Origin: Alphaproteobacteria bacterium LSUCC0684 | GTDB lineage: Bacteria > Pseudomonadota > Alphaproteobacteria > Puniceispirillales > UBA1172 | NCBI GenBank assembly: GCA_041228335.1 | Contig: CP166130.1 | Span: 2,008,638-2,072,637 of the forward strand | Direction: 5' to 3' | Length of the DNA stretch: 64,000 nucleotides | Part shown: one piece after another, positions 10,395-20,182 of the stretch | Position numbering within the stretch: position 1 is the first letter of the stretch | How the letters are laid out: every line of letters begins with the position of its first letter | Notes under the pieces: generated by a model | Databases searched by the model: none | What the model was told of the DNA's origin: nothing | Seen by the model: only the letters and a program-made list of their open reading frames with translations | Program-made: the position numbers and the translations under genes

Positions 10395-12077
10395 TTATGC
10401 CACAGGGTCAGGCTCCTGAACATGGGAAATCGGCAGGCTCATCGTCATTCGGGCCCCGGTTCGGGTGCCGCTCGGCCCACCTTTCTTGGCATCACCAATA
10501 TTGGATGCCGTCAGCCTACCGCCATGGACCTCGACGATATGCCGGGAAATGGAAAGCCCCAACCCGGAATGCTGGCCAAATTTCTCTTCCTTGGGACGTT
10601 CGCTGTAAAACCGGTCAAACACCGCCTCAAGCTTGCCTTCGGGAATGCCCGGCCCCTGATCCGACATGGTTACCACGGCTTTATTTTCGTGTTGCTCAAG
10701 AGCAAGGTTGATCTCGCCGCCTTCCGGGCTGAATGATTTGGCATTGGCAAAAAGGTTGTCGAGCACCTGAACAATCCGGTCCACGGCAATATCCGCAAAA
10801 ACCGGCTCATCGGGAAGACTGACGTTGAAATGAACTCGGTCATCCCCAAGCGCCATCCGGCGTGATGCAACGAAATTCCGGAAGAGTTCACAAAGATCAA
10901 CCCGGGTGAATTCCGCCACCGACAAATCGGCATCGAGTCGGCTCGCCGCGGAAATATCCGTGATCAGCCGGTCAAGTCGCTTGACATCTTCAAGCAGGAT
11001 ATTCATGAGCTTCTTCTGCTGATCACGATCATCGATACGGGCGATGGTTTCAACGGCGCTGCGCAGTGAGGTGAGCGGGTTCTTGATCTCATGGGAGACA
11101 TCGGCGGCAAAGGAGGCCGTGGCCTGCATCCTTGTCTGGAGCTCATCGGTCATGGCCGCAAGATCACGGGCCAGATCACCGATTTCATCACGCCTGTCCA
11201 TCATCTTTGGAAGAGAGAGTTTCTGGCCGCTGGATTGGCGCACGTCATCGGCCGCCCGGGCAAGCTGAGAGATGGGGCCGATGATGGAACGTGCCAGATA
11301 GACCCCGAGCCCGATGGTCACCACCATGATCCCGAGAAAGATCTGGATAAAGGTTTGCTGGACGGCCCGGATATCGGCCTCAGCCTGCGCACCCGAGGCG
11401 GTGACGAGCAACGCGCCGCGCACCACGCGAAGATGGCGGATCGGCACCGCAACACCGAGGATTAGCTTGCCTTTGCGATCACGCATGATAAGTCGGCCAG
11501 GCTCACCGCTGAGCGCATTCAGCACCGCCGGAAAATCACTTGCCGACTGGACCGGCTTCTCCTGGTAGAAAGGGTAATTGTCCGGTGGCGCCAGCGCTTT
11601 TGCGATACTGCCGACCATCTTCCGGAACGGCGACATCAGGTCAAGGTCTTCGGTCAGCCTCGGCGTCAGGGTGGTCCGCGGCAGGGCACTGCCGGCGCGT
11701 GCACTGTCGGAAATCATGAGCCCGTCAGGCTGAAAGATCCGGATACGGGCATCAGGAATACTGGCGATGAGTTGCGATGCGCGTTGCAGGGTCAGCGATG
11801 AGATCTTGCGCTGTGCCAGTTCCGAATATTCGCTGTCGGCAAGACCAATGGTCCGGGCCAGGGTATTTCCCTGCCGGTAGAGCGCATCAATTTCCGACTG
11901 CAGGACGGTCTGGCGGTACTGATCAAGGTGGAGCAGGCCGATGAGAAACATGGCCGTCGGGAAAATCACAATAACGAAGATTCGCAACGTAAGTGGCGAA
12001 AACCGCCTTCGATTATGATCCTTGGAGGCCATCTTTTGCGGCGACATGTTTTGTGCGGCCATGAGGTTGGGGTCCAC
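10395..12077 (-). CDS. chvG: Sensor histidine kinase, ChvG/ExoS type
   Basis: A 560-residue membrane histidine kinase, partner of the ChvI-like regulator 5 bases upstream. In rhizobia and relatives ChvG/ChvI senses acid or envelope stress and controls envelope and exopolysaccharide genes. Order seen: cytoplasmic N-terminus, TM1 around residues 30-50, periplasmic sensor region, TM2 (FLGIMVVTIGLGVYLARSII), HAMP, phospho-acceptor ADVSHEIKNPLTSLRSA, then HATPase motifs ending in FGQHSGLGLSISRHIVEVHG. The start codon at 12077 is GTG; an ATG five codons in is possible. It lies 24 bases upstream of rapZ. Confidence 0.93.
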   Translation of the reverse strand: MDPNLMAAQNMSPQKMASKDHNRRRFSPLTLRIFVIVIFPTAMFLIGLLHLDQYRQTVLQSEIDALYRQGNTLARTIGLADSEYSELAQRKISSLTLQRASQLIASIPDARIRIFQPDGLMISDSARAGSALPRTTLTPRLTEDLDLMSPFRKMVGSIAKALAPPDNYPFYQEKPVQSASDFPAVLNALSGEPGRLIMRDRKGKLILGVAVPIRHLRVVRGALLVTASGAQAEADIRAVQQTFIQIFLGIMVVTIGLGVYLARSIIGPISQLARAADDVRQSSGQKLSLPKMMDRRDEIGDLARDLAAMTDELQTRMQATASFAADVSHEIKNPLTSLRSAVETIARIDDRDQQKKLMNILLEDVKRLDRLITDISAASRLDADLSVAEFTRVDLCELFRNFVASRRMALGDDRVHFNVSLPDEPVFADIAVDRIVQVLDNLFANAKSFSPEGGEINLALEQHENKAVVTMSDQGPGIPEGKLEAVFDRFYSERPKEEKFGQHSGLGLSISRHIVEVHGGRLTASNIGDAKKGGPSGTRTGARMTMSLPISHVQEPDPVA

Positions 12078-12082
12078 CCGGG

Positions 12083-12775
12083 TTAGGCTGTCTCCGTATA
12101 TTTATACCCTACCCCGTAAAGTGTCTCAATGCCGTCAAAATCCGGGTCGGTTTCCCGGAACTTGCGGCGCAGCCTCTTGATATGGCTGTCGATGGTCCGG
12201 TCGTCGAGATAGGTGGTCTCGCCATAGGCCGCATCCAGAAGTTGATCCCGGTTCTTGACAACACCCGGGCGCCGGGCAAGCGCCATCAGGATGAGAAATT
12301 CCGTAACGGTGAGCCGCACGTCCTTGCCTTTCCAGCTGCAGGAATGGCGATCCGGATCCATGCTGAGGTGGCCAATGCTGATCGTGCCCTCCCCGCCAGG
12401 CGCGTCGGATTTTTCGGCCCGCCGGAGCACCGCCCGAACCCGCTCCAGCAGGAGACGCTGGGAAAATGGCTTGGTGATGTAGTCATCAGCACCCATGCGA
12501 AGCCCAAGCGCTTCATCAAGTTCGTCATCCTTGCTGGTCAGAAAGATGACGGGCATCATGCTGCTGGCCCGGATCTTTGTCAGCAATTCCATCCCGTCAA
12601 GCCGCGGCATTTTGATATCAAGAATGGCAAGTTCAGCCGGCCGCCGCCTTAACCCGATCAGCGCCTGCTCCCCATCGGTATAGGTGTCAACTTCAAACCC
12701 TTCGGCTTCCAGCAGAAGCGAGACGGAAGTTATGATATTCTGATCATCATCGACAAGAGCAATACGCTGGGCCAT
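12083..12775 (-). CDS. chvI: Response regulator, ChvI type (OmpR family)
   Basis: 230 residues: an N-terminal receiver domain with acidic pocket VDDD (8-11), phospho-acceptor Asp53 in [11 protein letters not shown] and Lys in FLTSKDD, followed by an OmpR-type winged helix ([17 protein letters not shown], then [16 protein letters not shown]). It binds DNA when phosphorylated by the adjacent kinase. It is the first gene of the chvI-chvG-rapZ run. The 106 bases up to the divergent HugZ-like gene should hold its promoter; I do not see a convincing consensus there. Confidence 0.94.
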   Translation of the reverse strand: MAQRIALVDDDQNIITSVSLLLEAEGFEVDTYTDGEQALIGLRRRPAELAILDIKMPRLDGMELLTKIRASSMMPVIFLTSKDDELDEALGLRMGADDYITKPFSQRLLLERVRAVLRRAEKSDAPGGEGTISIGHLSMDPDRHSCSWKGKDVRLTVTEFLILMALARRPGVVKNRDQLLDAAYGETTYLDDRTIDSHIKRLRRKFRETDPDFDGIETLYGVGYKYTETA

Positions 12776-12881
12776 GGCATCCTCACAAGCACTGGTAACT
12801 TGATCATATCATACCATATTAACGGCAAGAACATGGCAAGGCGATGGCACCTGTTGCCGTATTCACAGAGCAGGAAAACCC

Positions 12882-13586
12882 ATGCAGGAAATCCCTCCCT
12901 CACTTCACGCTCGACATCTGATCCGGCGATCCGGCAAAGCCTGTCTGGCCACCCTTGACCGCAACGACGGCTCACCCTATGCGAGCCTGGTTCTGTTTGC
13001 GCCATTGGCTGATGGCAGCCCGGTGATGCTTCTTTCCGATCTTGCCGAACACACCCGGAATATCGCTGCCAACCGGGCTTGCTCGCTCATGATCGATGGC
13101 ATGGACGACGGCAGCGAGACCATGGCCGGCATGCGCCTGACCCTGCAAGGACATATCAGCAGGCTTGAGAATGAGGCGGCCACAAAACGCTTCATCGCCC
13201 GCCATCCGGAAGCCGCGATCTATGCCGGTTTTGCCGATTTCAACCTCTATCTGGTTACGCCTGCCCGCCTGCATCTTATCGGCGGATTTGGCATGATCCA
13301 CTGGATCGATGCCAGGGATGTGCTGGCCTCCGCCCCCCGGCTTGACGAGGCAGCCGATGAGATTATCGAGCACATGAACACCGATCACGCCGACGCCATA
13401 TTTGCCTACGCGAAAGCCCATGGACATCAGGGAGAAAACTGGCGGATGATCGGGATCGACACCGACGGAATTGATCTGCATGACGGCAGCCGGTATCTTC
13501 GCCTTCAGACAGACGAGCGGATGATGAGCCCGGGCGATGCCCGCCGCAACCTTGCCGCTCTTGCCAAAGCGGCCCGAAATTCCTGA
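12882..13586 (+). CDS. HugZ-like pyridoxamine-oxidase-fold protein with DUF2470 domain
   Basis: 234 residues. The N-terminal split-barrel flavin/heme-binding fold (GKACLATLDRNDGSPYASLV) is followed by the DUF2470 module with the IIEHMNTDHADAI motif. This domain pair is typical of HugZ-like proteins, some of which degrade heme, and of related putative FMN oxidoreductases. The start has an AGGA ribosome site and the gene is divergent from chvI. No heme uptake genes are nearby, so a heme role is only a family-based guess. Confidence 0.85.
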   Translation: MQEIPPSLHARHLIRRSGKACLATLDRNDGSPYASLVLFAPLADGSPVMLLSDLAEHTRNIAANRACSLMIDGMDDGSETMAGMRLTLQGHISRLENEAATKRFIARHPEAAIYAGFADFNLYLVTPARLHLIGGFGMIHWIDARDVLASAPRLDEAADEIIEHMNTDHADAIFAYAKAHGHQGENWRMIGIDTDGIDLHDGSRYLRLQTDERMMSPGDARRNLAALAKAARNS

Positions 13587-13603
13587 TCAGCCTCAGCCGA
13601 ACA

Positions 13604-16402
13604 TCAATGCGCTTCGTCCCAGGATTTGCCGAAACTGGCATCGGCAACAAGTGGAACATCCAGCTCCAGTCTGGGGCTGGCGGCATTTTCCATCACCTGC
13701 CGGATCAGCGCCATGGCGTCTTCGGCCTCTGCTTCCGGGCATTCGAAGATCAACTCGTCATGCACCTGCAGCAGCATCCGTGCCGGTGATCCTGCTTCCT
13801 TGAGTACGGGCGGCATCATGACCATCGCCAGTTTGATGATATCCGCCGCCGTTCCCTGGATCGGGGCATTGATCGCCTGACGCTCGGCAAAGCCGCGTTG
13901 CGCCGGATTGGAGGCAGTGATTCCCTGAATATAGAGCCGCCGACCGAAGAGTGTTTCCACATATCCGTCTTCACGGGCTTTGAGCTTCATGTCCTGCATA
14001 TACTGCTTGATGCCGGGGAACCGGTCAAAATAGGCATCGATATAGGATCTGGCTTCGCCTTGCGGAATACCGAGCTGGCGGGCAAGACCAAAGCCGGAAA
14101 TCCCGTAGATAATGCCGAAATTGATGGCTTTGGCCCGCCTTCGTGTTTCCGACGTCATGTCATCGAGCGGTACCCCGAAGACTTCGGAGGCCGTCTGGGC
14201 ATGAATATCAACCCCGGCCCTGAAGGCATCGATCATGCTGGCTTCCCCGGCAATATGAGCCACCAGCCGAAGCTCGATCTGCGAGTAATCCGCCGATATC
14301 AGCACCGCGCCGTCTTCGGGCACGAAAGCTGTTCTGATCTGCCGGCCTTCGGGGGTGCGGATCGGGATATTCTGAAGATTGGGATCACTCGAAGACAGCC
14401 GCCCCGTCGACGCCCCGACCATGGAAAACGACGTGTGGACACGGCGGGTTTCCGGGTTGATGGACGTCACCAGCGCATCGGCATAGGTGGATTTGAGCTT
14501 GGAAAGCTGGCGCCATTCCAGCACTTCTCTTGCAATGTCAACACCGCTCGCGGCAAGGTCGTCCAGAACATCCGCGCCGGTAGACCATGCGCCGGTCTTT
14601 GATTTCTTGCCGCCTTCGAGCCCCATTTTACCGAAAAGGATTTCCCCGAGCTGCTTGGGTGATCCGATATTGAACGTCTCACCTGCCAGGGCGTGTATCC
14701 GTTGCTCAAGTTCCGCGATCCGGGCCGCGAAATGCTGGCTCATGCTGGCCAATGCCTGCCGGTCTACCCGGATGCCCTCGCTTTCCATCTGGACCAGCAC
14801 CGGGATGAGCGGGCGTTCAAGACGTTCATAAACCGATGTTTTTCCTTCCTGCGCTAGCCGTGGCTTCAGGATCTGCCACAGCCGGAGCGTGATATCGGCA
14901 TCCTCGGCGGCGTAGTTCATCGCATCCTCAGGGCTGACCTCGTCAAACGTGATCTTTTTTGCACCCTTGCCGCAGACATCCTCATATTTGATCATGCTGT
15001 GGCCAAGATGGATTTCCGCCAGGTCATCGAGTTTGTGCGAAGACTGCCGCCCCGCATCCAGCACATAGGAAAGGCACATCGTGTCATCCACCGGCGCAAT
15101 CCGGAACTTGCCATTGATGGCCCGGCCGAGCACATGGCCATCGTATTTGAGATTATGCCCGACCTTGAGCACATCGGGTGACGCCAGAAGCGGGGCCAGA
15201 TGCGTTACCACTTCGGCCAGCGGGAGCTGATCCGGCATGTTCGCTGCCTCGGCCCCAAAATCAAGGCCGCCCTGATCATCGCTTCCCTTGCCATGGCGGA
15301 GCGGAATGTAACAGGCCCTGCCCGGTGCGGTTGCCATCGATATCCCCACCAGCATCGCCTGCGATGCCGTAAGCGAGGTTGTCTCGGTATCAATCGCCAC
15401 CACGCCTGCCTCGAACGCCGTCGCCACCCAGGCCTTGAGCTGCTCGATTTTCGTCACCATTTCATAGGACGTTGTTTCAGGTTGCAGCGCCTTGACAGGG
15501 CTTGCCTCTCCCTGCTGAAGACCGGATGTGGCCGTGGCGGGTTTTGCTTCAACCCCGAGGCGGGCCAGAAGACGCTGAAAATTCTGCGCCTCAAGGAAAG
15601 TGGTGAGCGTATCCATCTCCGGCGGCACCCGCCTTGCCTCCTCGAGAGACAGCGGCGTTGGCGCATTTTCCTCGAGCAGAACAAGCTGGCGGGAAAGCCG
15701 CGCCTGATCGGCAAAATTGATCAGGCTTTCGCGTCGCTTGGGCTGCTTTATCTCGCCAGCCCGGTCCAGCAGGGCATCAAGATCACCGAAAGTGTTGATC
15801 AGCTCTGCCGCCGTCTTGACCCCGATCCCCGGAACACCGGGGACATTGTCGGTGGCATCACCGGCAAGCGCCTGCACATCCACCACTCTTTCCGGGCCAA
15901 CGCCGAAACGCTCCACCACTTCATCCGGGCCGATGCGTTTCTGCTTCATCGGGTCAAGCATGGTGACGCCGGGCCGGACCAGCTGCATCAGGTCCTTGTC
16001 CGATGAGACGATGACCACCTCCATGCCTTCGGCAAGCCCCTGTTTCGTGTAGGTGGCGATCAGGTCATCGGCCTCATAGCCGGGCATTTCGGCCATGGCC
16101 AGGTTGAGCGCTTTCGTGGCTTCACGGATGAGCGGGAACTGCGGGATGAGATCTTCGGGCGGCTCGGACCGGTTGGCCTTGTAATCGGGATAGATCGTAT
16201 TGCGGAAGGTCTCCCGGGCCTGATCCAGCACGACAATGGCAAAATCCGGCGCCATATCCTCCATCAGCTTGAGCACCATGGAGGTAAAGCCGAACACCGC
16301 ATTTACCGGCGTTCCGTCTTTTCTGTTCATGGGCGGCAGGGCGTGAAAAGCCCTGAAAATATAGGCCGAGCCGTCAACCAGGATGAGCTGCGTTGATGGC
16401 AT
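13604..16402 (-). CDS. polA: DNA polymerase I
   Basis: 932 residues with all three activities. The N-terminal 5'-3' exonuclease begins LILVDGSAYIFRAFHALPPM and contains YEADDLIATY and GVPGIGVKTA. The proofreading domain near residue 345 has AIDTETTSL and the YAAEDADITLRL motif. The polymerase has motif A SADYSQIELRLVAH, motif B RRRAKAINFGIIYG and motif C LLQVHDELIFE. Proofreading acidic residues are retained, unlike in some Gram-positives. The start overlaps the upstream zinc-finger gene (TGATG). Confidence 0.97.
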   Translation of the reverse strand: MPSTQLILVDGSAYIFRAFHALPPMNRKDGTPVNAVFGFTSMVLKLMEDMAPDFAIVVLDQARETFRNTIYPDYKANRSEPPEDLIPQFPLIREATKALNLAMAEMPGYEADDLIATYTKQGLAEGMEVVIVSSDKDLMQLVRPGVTMLDPMKQKRIGPDEVVERFGVGPERVVDVQALAGDATDNVPGVPGIGVKTAAELINTFGDLDALLDRAGEIKQPKRRESLINFADQARLSRQLVLLEENAPTPLSLEEARRVPPEMDTLTTFLEAQNFQRLLARLGVEAKPATATSGLQQGEASPVKALQPETTSYEMVTKIEQLKAWVATAFEAGVVAIDTETTSLTASQAMLVGISMATAPGRACYIPLRHGKGSDDQGGLDFGAEAANMPDQLPLAEVVTHLAPLLASPDVLKVGHNLKYDGHVLGRAINGKFRIAPVDDTMCLSYVLDAGRQSSHKLDDLAEIHLGHSMIKYEDVCGKGAKKITFDEVSPEDAMNYAAEDADITLRLWQILKPRLAQEGKTSVYERLERPLIPVLVQMESEGIRVDRQALASMSQHFAARIAELEQRIHALAGETFNIGSPKQLGEILFGKMGLEGGKKSKTGAWSTGADVLDDLAASGVDIAREVLEWRQLSKLKSTYADALVTSINPETRRVHTSFSMVGASTGRLSSSDPNLQNIPIRTPEGRQIRTAFVPEDGAVLISADYSQIELRLVAHIAGEASMIDAFRAGVDIHAQTASEVFGVPLDDMTSETRRRAKAINFGIIYGISGFGLARQLGIPQGEARSYIDAYFDRFPGIKQYMQDMKLKAREDGYVETLFGRRLYIQGITASNPAQRGFAERQAINAPIQGTAADIIKLAMVMMPPVLKEAGSPARMLLQVHDELIFECPEAEAEDAMALIRQVMENAASPRLELDVPLVADASFGKSWDEAH

Positions 16403-16629
16403 CAGCCTTTTCCGCCATGGCCGCCATCTGCCGCTGCTCCTTCGATGACAAATTCACGCGAACAATACGGGCACATGATGGCCCCGTCTTCGCCGAGATT
16501 AAGCCAGACCTGCGGATGCCCGAGCGCGCCGCCACCGCCATTGCAGGCGACACGTTTTGTAGTAACGCGCACGATGTCACCGGAAATACCGGTTTCATCA
16601 ACAATCTGGGAAGGAATTTCAGCAGCCAT
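16402..16629 (-). CDS. Small zinc-finger protein (zf-CHCC / NDUFS6-like)
   Basis: 75 residues with the pattern ACNGGGGALGHPQVWLNL then CPYC, giving the C-H-C-C zinc ligands of the zf-CHCC family. That family includes the mitochondrial complex I accessory subunit NDUFS6 and small alphaproteobacterial homologues. The start at 16629 excludes an unrelated upstream extension. Its stop overlaps the polA start (TGATG), so the two are probably co-translated, although no functional link to DNA polymerase I is known to me. Confidence 0.82.
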   Translation of the reverse strand: MAAEIPSQIVDETGISGDIVRVTTKRVACNGGGGALGHPQVWLNLGEDGAIMCPYCSREFVIEGAAADGGHGGKG

Positions 16630-16756
16630 GGGACTCTCGCTCAAGGGGTGATGGGTTCCTCCCATCATCCCCAATACGCGCCGGATTTGCAAGTCATGCC
16701 TGCAGGGTCTATATACGGTTTAAGAATACCATCAGCCCATTGGACCACGTGTTTTC

Positions 16757-17722
<966 letters not shown>

Positions 17723-17758
17723 ATCGATACCTGCAACCTATCCTCCGGCTACCCCGGC

Positions 17759-17888
17759 GGGACAAGCTCTCGGCAGGCGGGAAGGATAAGCCCCGGGTGG
17801 GCGGGAAGCATGAGCTCCGGGAAGGTGGGAGGATAAGCCCTGTGTGAGCAGGAAGGGACAAGCTCTCGGCAGGCGAGAAGGATAAGCC
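17759..17888. repeat. Degenerate intergenic tandem repeat, about 48-bp unit
   Basis: Two 34-base copies at 17759-17792 and 17855-17888 differ at one position and start GGGACAAGCTCTCGG and end GGATAAGCC. A more diverged unit lies between them (about 17803-17846, GGGAAGCATGAGCTCCGG...GGATAAGCCC). Start-to-start distance of the good copies is 96 bases, that is two units of about 48. No credible reading frame crosses the tract. It fills the gap between the ABC ATPase and the tRNA; function unknown. Confidence 0.75.
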
Positions 17889-17941
17889 TTGGCATCGGCG
17901 CCTCATCTGTGTAAAAGGATGGGCAAGGTCGCTCACCTTCA

Positions 17942-18021
<80 letters not shown>

Positions 18022-18067
18022 TTTTCAATGCGTTATGCGGGGTTCCACAAAGGCGTTATTTCATAAA

Positions 18068-18092
18068 TAATCACATAGTAATCACGCAAATC
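18068..18092. repeat. Island-end direct repeat, left copy (possible integrase arm site)
   Basis: TAATCACATAGTAA at 18068-18081, followed after four bases by GCAAATC. The same 14-mer lies at 29487-29500, directly followed by GCAAATC. One copy lies about 50 bases inside the left end and one about 120 bases inside the right end, as expected for arm-type integrase or directionality-factor sites. Confidence 0.5.
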
Positions 18093-18266
18093 AAACCCTA
18101 GCACAATCGAAGCATGTCTACTGTTGAAGTTGCCATCATGATGAAGAGCCTTCAGTTGCACATTTAAAGTCTGTAACAGAATTGTCTTTCACTGATAAAA
18201 CGAGATCAATTCGATATCCTGAACCAATCAGGGACGATTCTATTTCCTATAGTGTGGTGTCTGGTG

Positions 18267-18304
18267 GTTAAAGATACCAGCCACAGTTGGGTGCGGCTGG
18301 TATC
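18267..18304 (-). terminator. Rho-independent terminator of the cargo operon
   Basis: A perfect 10-base inverted repeat, GATACCAGCC (18273-18282) and GGCTGGTATC (18295-18304), with a 12-base loop. Read on the minus strand it is followed by TTTAA. It lies 40 bases beyond the stop codon of the 2OG oxygenase gene, the last gene of the operon. The T-run is short, so strength is uncertain. Confidence 0.7.
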
Positions 18305-18343
18305 CGTTGGGGAGGTTTATATTATGGAATCATTGGAATCATT

Positions 18344-18970
18344 TTACCCTCCTACGGCTAGTTTGGATTCAACAAGATCAGCGCGGGGATTAACCCCACC
18401 AAACTCAGAATAGAAATATACTAAGGAGATACGCTGACCACCCTTTACCCTGAAGACTTCGTGCTCAACATCACATCGAGTCACGACAACATCACCATAG
18501 CCCGTTTTTTTGACTATTGGCTTTTTTGCTCCTTCAGGATAAATAGCGAATTCACCACCGTCATAATCTTTGGATAGTTGAATCACAACGGCTGCATGAT
18601 ATGTGGGGTTAGAAACGGCATCGAGATGGCGGCCGATAAAGGCACCCTCGCCTAATCTATTAACCTGGCATCTACGCAGGTGCATATCGTAACCAAACAA
18701 ATCGGTGAAGATATGGTGTTTGGTAAGAAGTATCTCTATAATTGCCATTGGGGCGGCACCGGGAACAATTCGTGACCACTCGCCAGCGCGATCAATTTTC
18801 ACCCGGCCGACATAAACATCATTTGGTTCGCCGGCATCACCAACGATGACGTGCTCTTCTGGCAGAGTTGAGGCGTGAACACTCAACATATCAACCTCAT
18901 CTTTAGTGAAGATTTCGCCAGCCTTAAAGATGGCTATACCTGTTTTCTTATAATCTTGTATTTTAGTCAT
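18344..18970 (-). CDS. 2-oxoglutarate/Fe(II)-dependent oxygenase
   Basis: 208 residues of the prolyl-4-hydroxylase-like double-stranded beta-helix family. Iron ligands are His115 and Asp117 (GRHLDA) and His170 (CDVEHEVFRVKGGQRISLVYF); Arg180 is the likely 2-oxoglutarate ligand. The start at 18970 is set by an ATGA overlap with the stop codon of the desaturase-like gene, replacing a longer frame. It is the last gene of the five-gene cargo operon and is followed by a hairpin terminator. The substrate is unknown; partners are a desaturase-like protein and an EamA exporter. Confidence 0.85.
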   Translation of the reverse strand: MTKIQDYKKTGIAIFKAGEIFTKDEVDMLSVHASTLPEEHVIVGDAGEPNDVYVGRVKIDRAGEWSRIVPGAAPMAIIEILLTKHHIFTDLFGYDMHLRRCQVNRLGEGAFIGRHLDAVSNPTYHAAVVIQLSKDYDGGEFAIYPEGAKKPIVKKTGYGDVVVTRCDVEHEVFRVKGGQRISLVYFYSEFGGVNPRADLVESKLAVGG

Positions 18971-20007
18971 TGTACTAACTCTCCGGACTTGTTTTTTTGA
19001 ATTGACCACTCCCAAAGCCCGAACGGATCACTTTCCCAGTAACAAACATGGTCGCGAATAACTTTCCAACTCTCTATCAATCCCCATGTTTCAGCCATGG
19101 GACCAAAGCGAGATTTCTTACCCTCGTTCGCTCTGCGCTCTCTTGCTATAGACCAGAAATTCACAAGCGGCGATCTGTGGTGGAAATCGTGAGATGGAAG
19201 ATCTTGCATGAAACTAAACACTTTGATGGGAACATCGATTAGAAATATTGATAGCCACCACACCAGTTTATGAAATACTGATTTCCCGTGAGGGAATGGC
19301 CGCCCCTGAAATCTACCCCAAGTGAGAGATCCGTAGTAGACTAGGGGACTTACGCCATCTGGCTTCTTTGCAAACCATAGATGCTCAGTAGTATGCTGAA
19401 GCCAGGAACTGTATTGGGTTACCAAGAACAAGGGAATCAAATAGAGAATCGCGAACTCTTTCCAAATTTCTAGAATTGAAACGGCCGATAAGGCTAAACC
19501 CCAAAAGCAAACCCTTGAGAAAATCTCGTCTATATTTGCATCATAGAAATTCTGCCTCACTCTAAACCAGATATGAGCCCAAATGTTCTTTGGGTGGAAT
19601 GGGGCTAGAATAAGAGTAGCCCAATATCTCCATTCCGGCATACCGGGATAGAAACCGTGATCTGTAACGAAATTCTCATCTGGATCATCGTCCGTGCAAA
19701 GCGTGTTTAGACCATGATGATCTCGTGCGTGAATCTGGACATAGTTATCCCACGACAAATGAAGTATGGGGATGGACATGAACCACTTTGCCAGGAATTG
19801 AGCAAGGGGCTTATTGGCAATCGCGGCACCATGAGAAGTATAATGGAATGTGTGAAGCAATCCCCTGGTGCGATTTGTCACCATTATCCACGATAATAAC
19901 AGGCAAGGAACCATCACAAGCGGCTCTTGTGAGAGCGACCAATAGCCTAAATAGATAAAAATAGCGATCATTGACCATGAATAAAGAATTTGCAAACAAA
20001 GCTGCAA
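18967..20007 (-). CDS. Fatty-acid-desaturase-family membrane protein, N-terminus interrupted by TGA
   Basis: The open part (346 residues from a TTG at 20007) is a membrane di-iron protein with histidine boxes HTFHYTSH, HARDHH, QHTTEH and HDFHH and several hydrophobic segments. No good ribosome site precedes the TTG. Upstream, the same frame continues as PAQWFWTWLTGK back to a TGA at 20095-20097. Beyond the TGA it runs on to an ATG at 20181, placed one base after the EamA stop codon. The natural gene is therefore probably 18967-20181 (405 codons) with a nonsense codon at position 29: a pseudogene, recoding or sequence error. The reaction is probably desaturation or hydroxylation of a lipid-like substrate. 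Confidence 0.75.
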   Translation of the reverse strand: MQLCLQILYSWSMIAIFIYLGYWSLSQEPLVMVPCLLLSWIMVTNRTRGLLHTFHYTSHGAAIANKPLAQFLAKWFMSIPILHLSWDNYVQIHARDHHGLNTLCTDDDPDENFVTDHGFYPGMPEWRYWATLILAPFHPKNIWAHIWFRVRQNFYDANIDEIFSRVCFWGLALSAVSILEIWKEFAILYLIPLFLVTQYSSWLQHTTEHLWFAKKPDGVSPLVYYGSLTWGRFQGRPFPHGKSVFHKLVWWLSIFLIDVPIKVFSFMQDLPSHDFHHRSPLVNFWSIARERRANEGKKSRFGPMAETWGLIESWKVIRDHVCYWESDPFGLWEWSIQKNKSGELVQ

Positions 20008-20182
20008 CGGAGATAAAAGCGTTTCTTTGGGTTTGCGAGGCTCTAAATCACGGTGATCTTTACCGGTTAACCATGTCCAAAACCACTGAGCCGGTCAATG
20101 TGTATAGGTTTGGCGAACATCAATCCCGTACCCGTATTTGGAATATCGACTAGTATAGTCATTATTTGCCATATTATTCATA

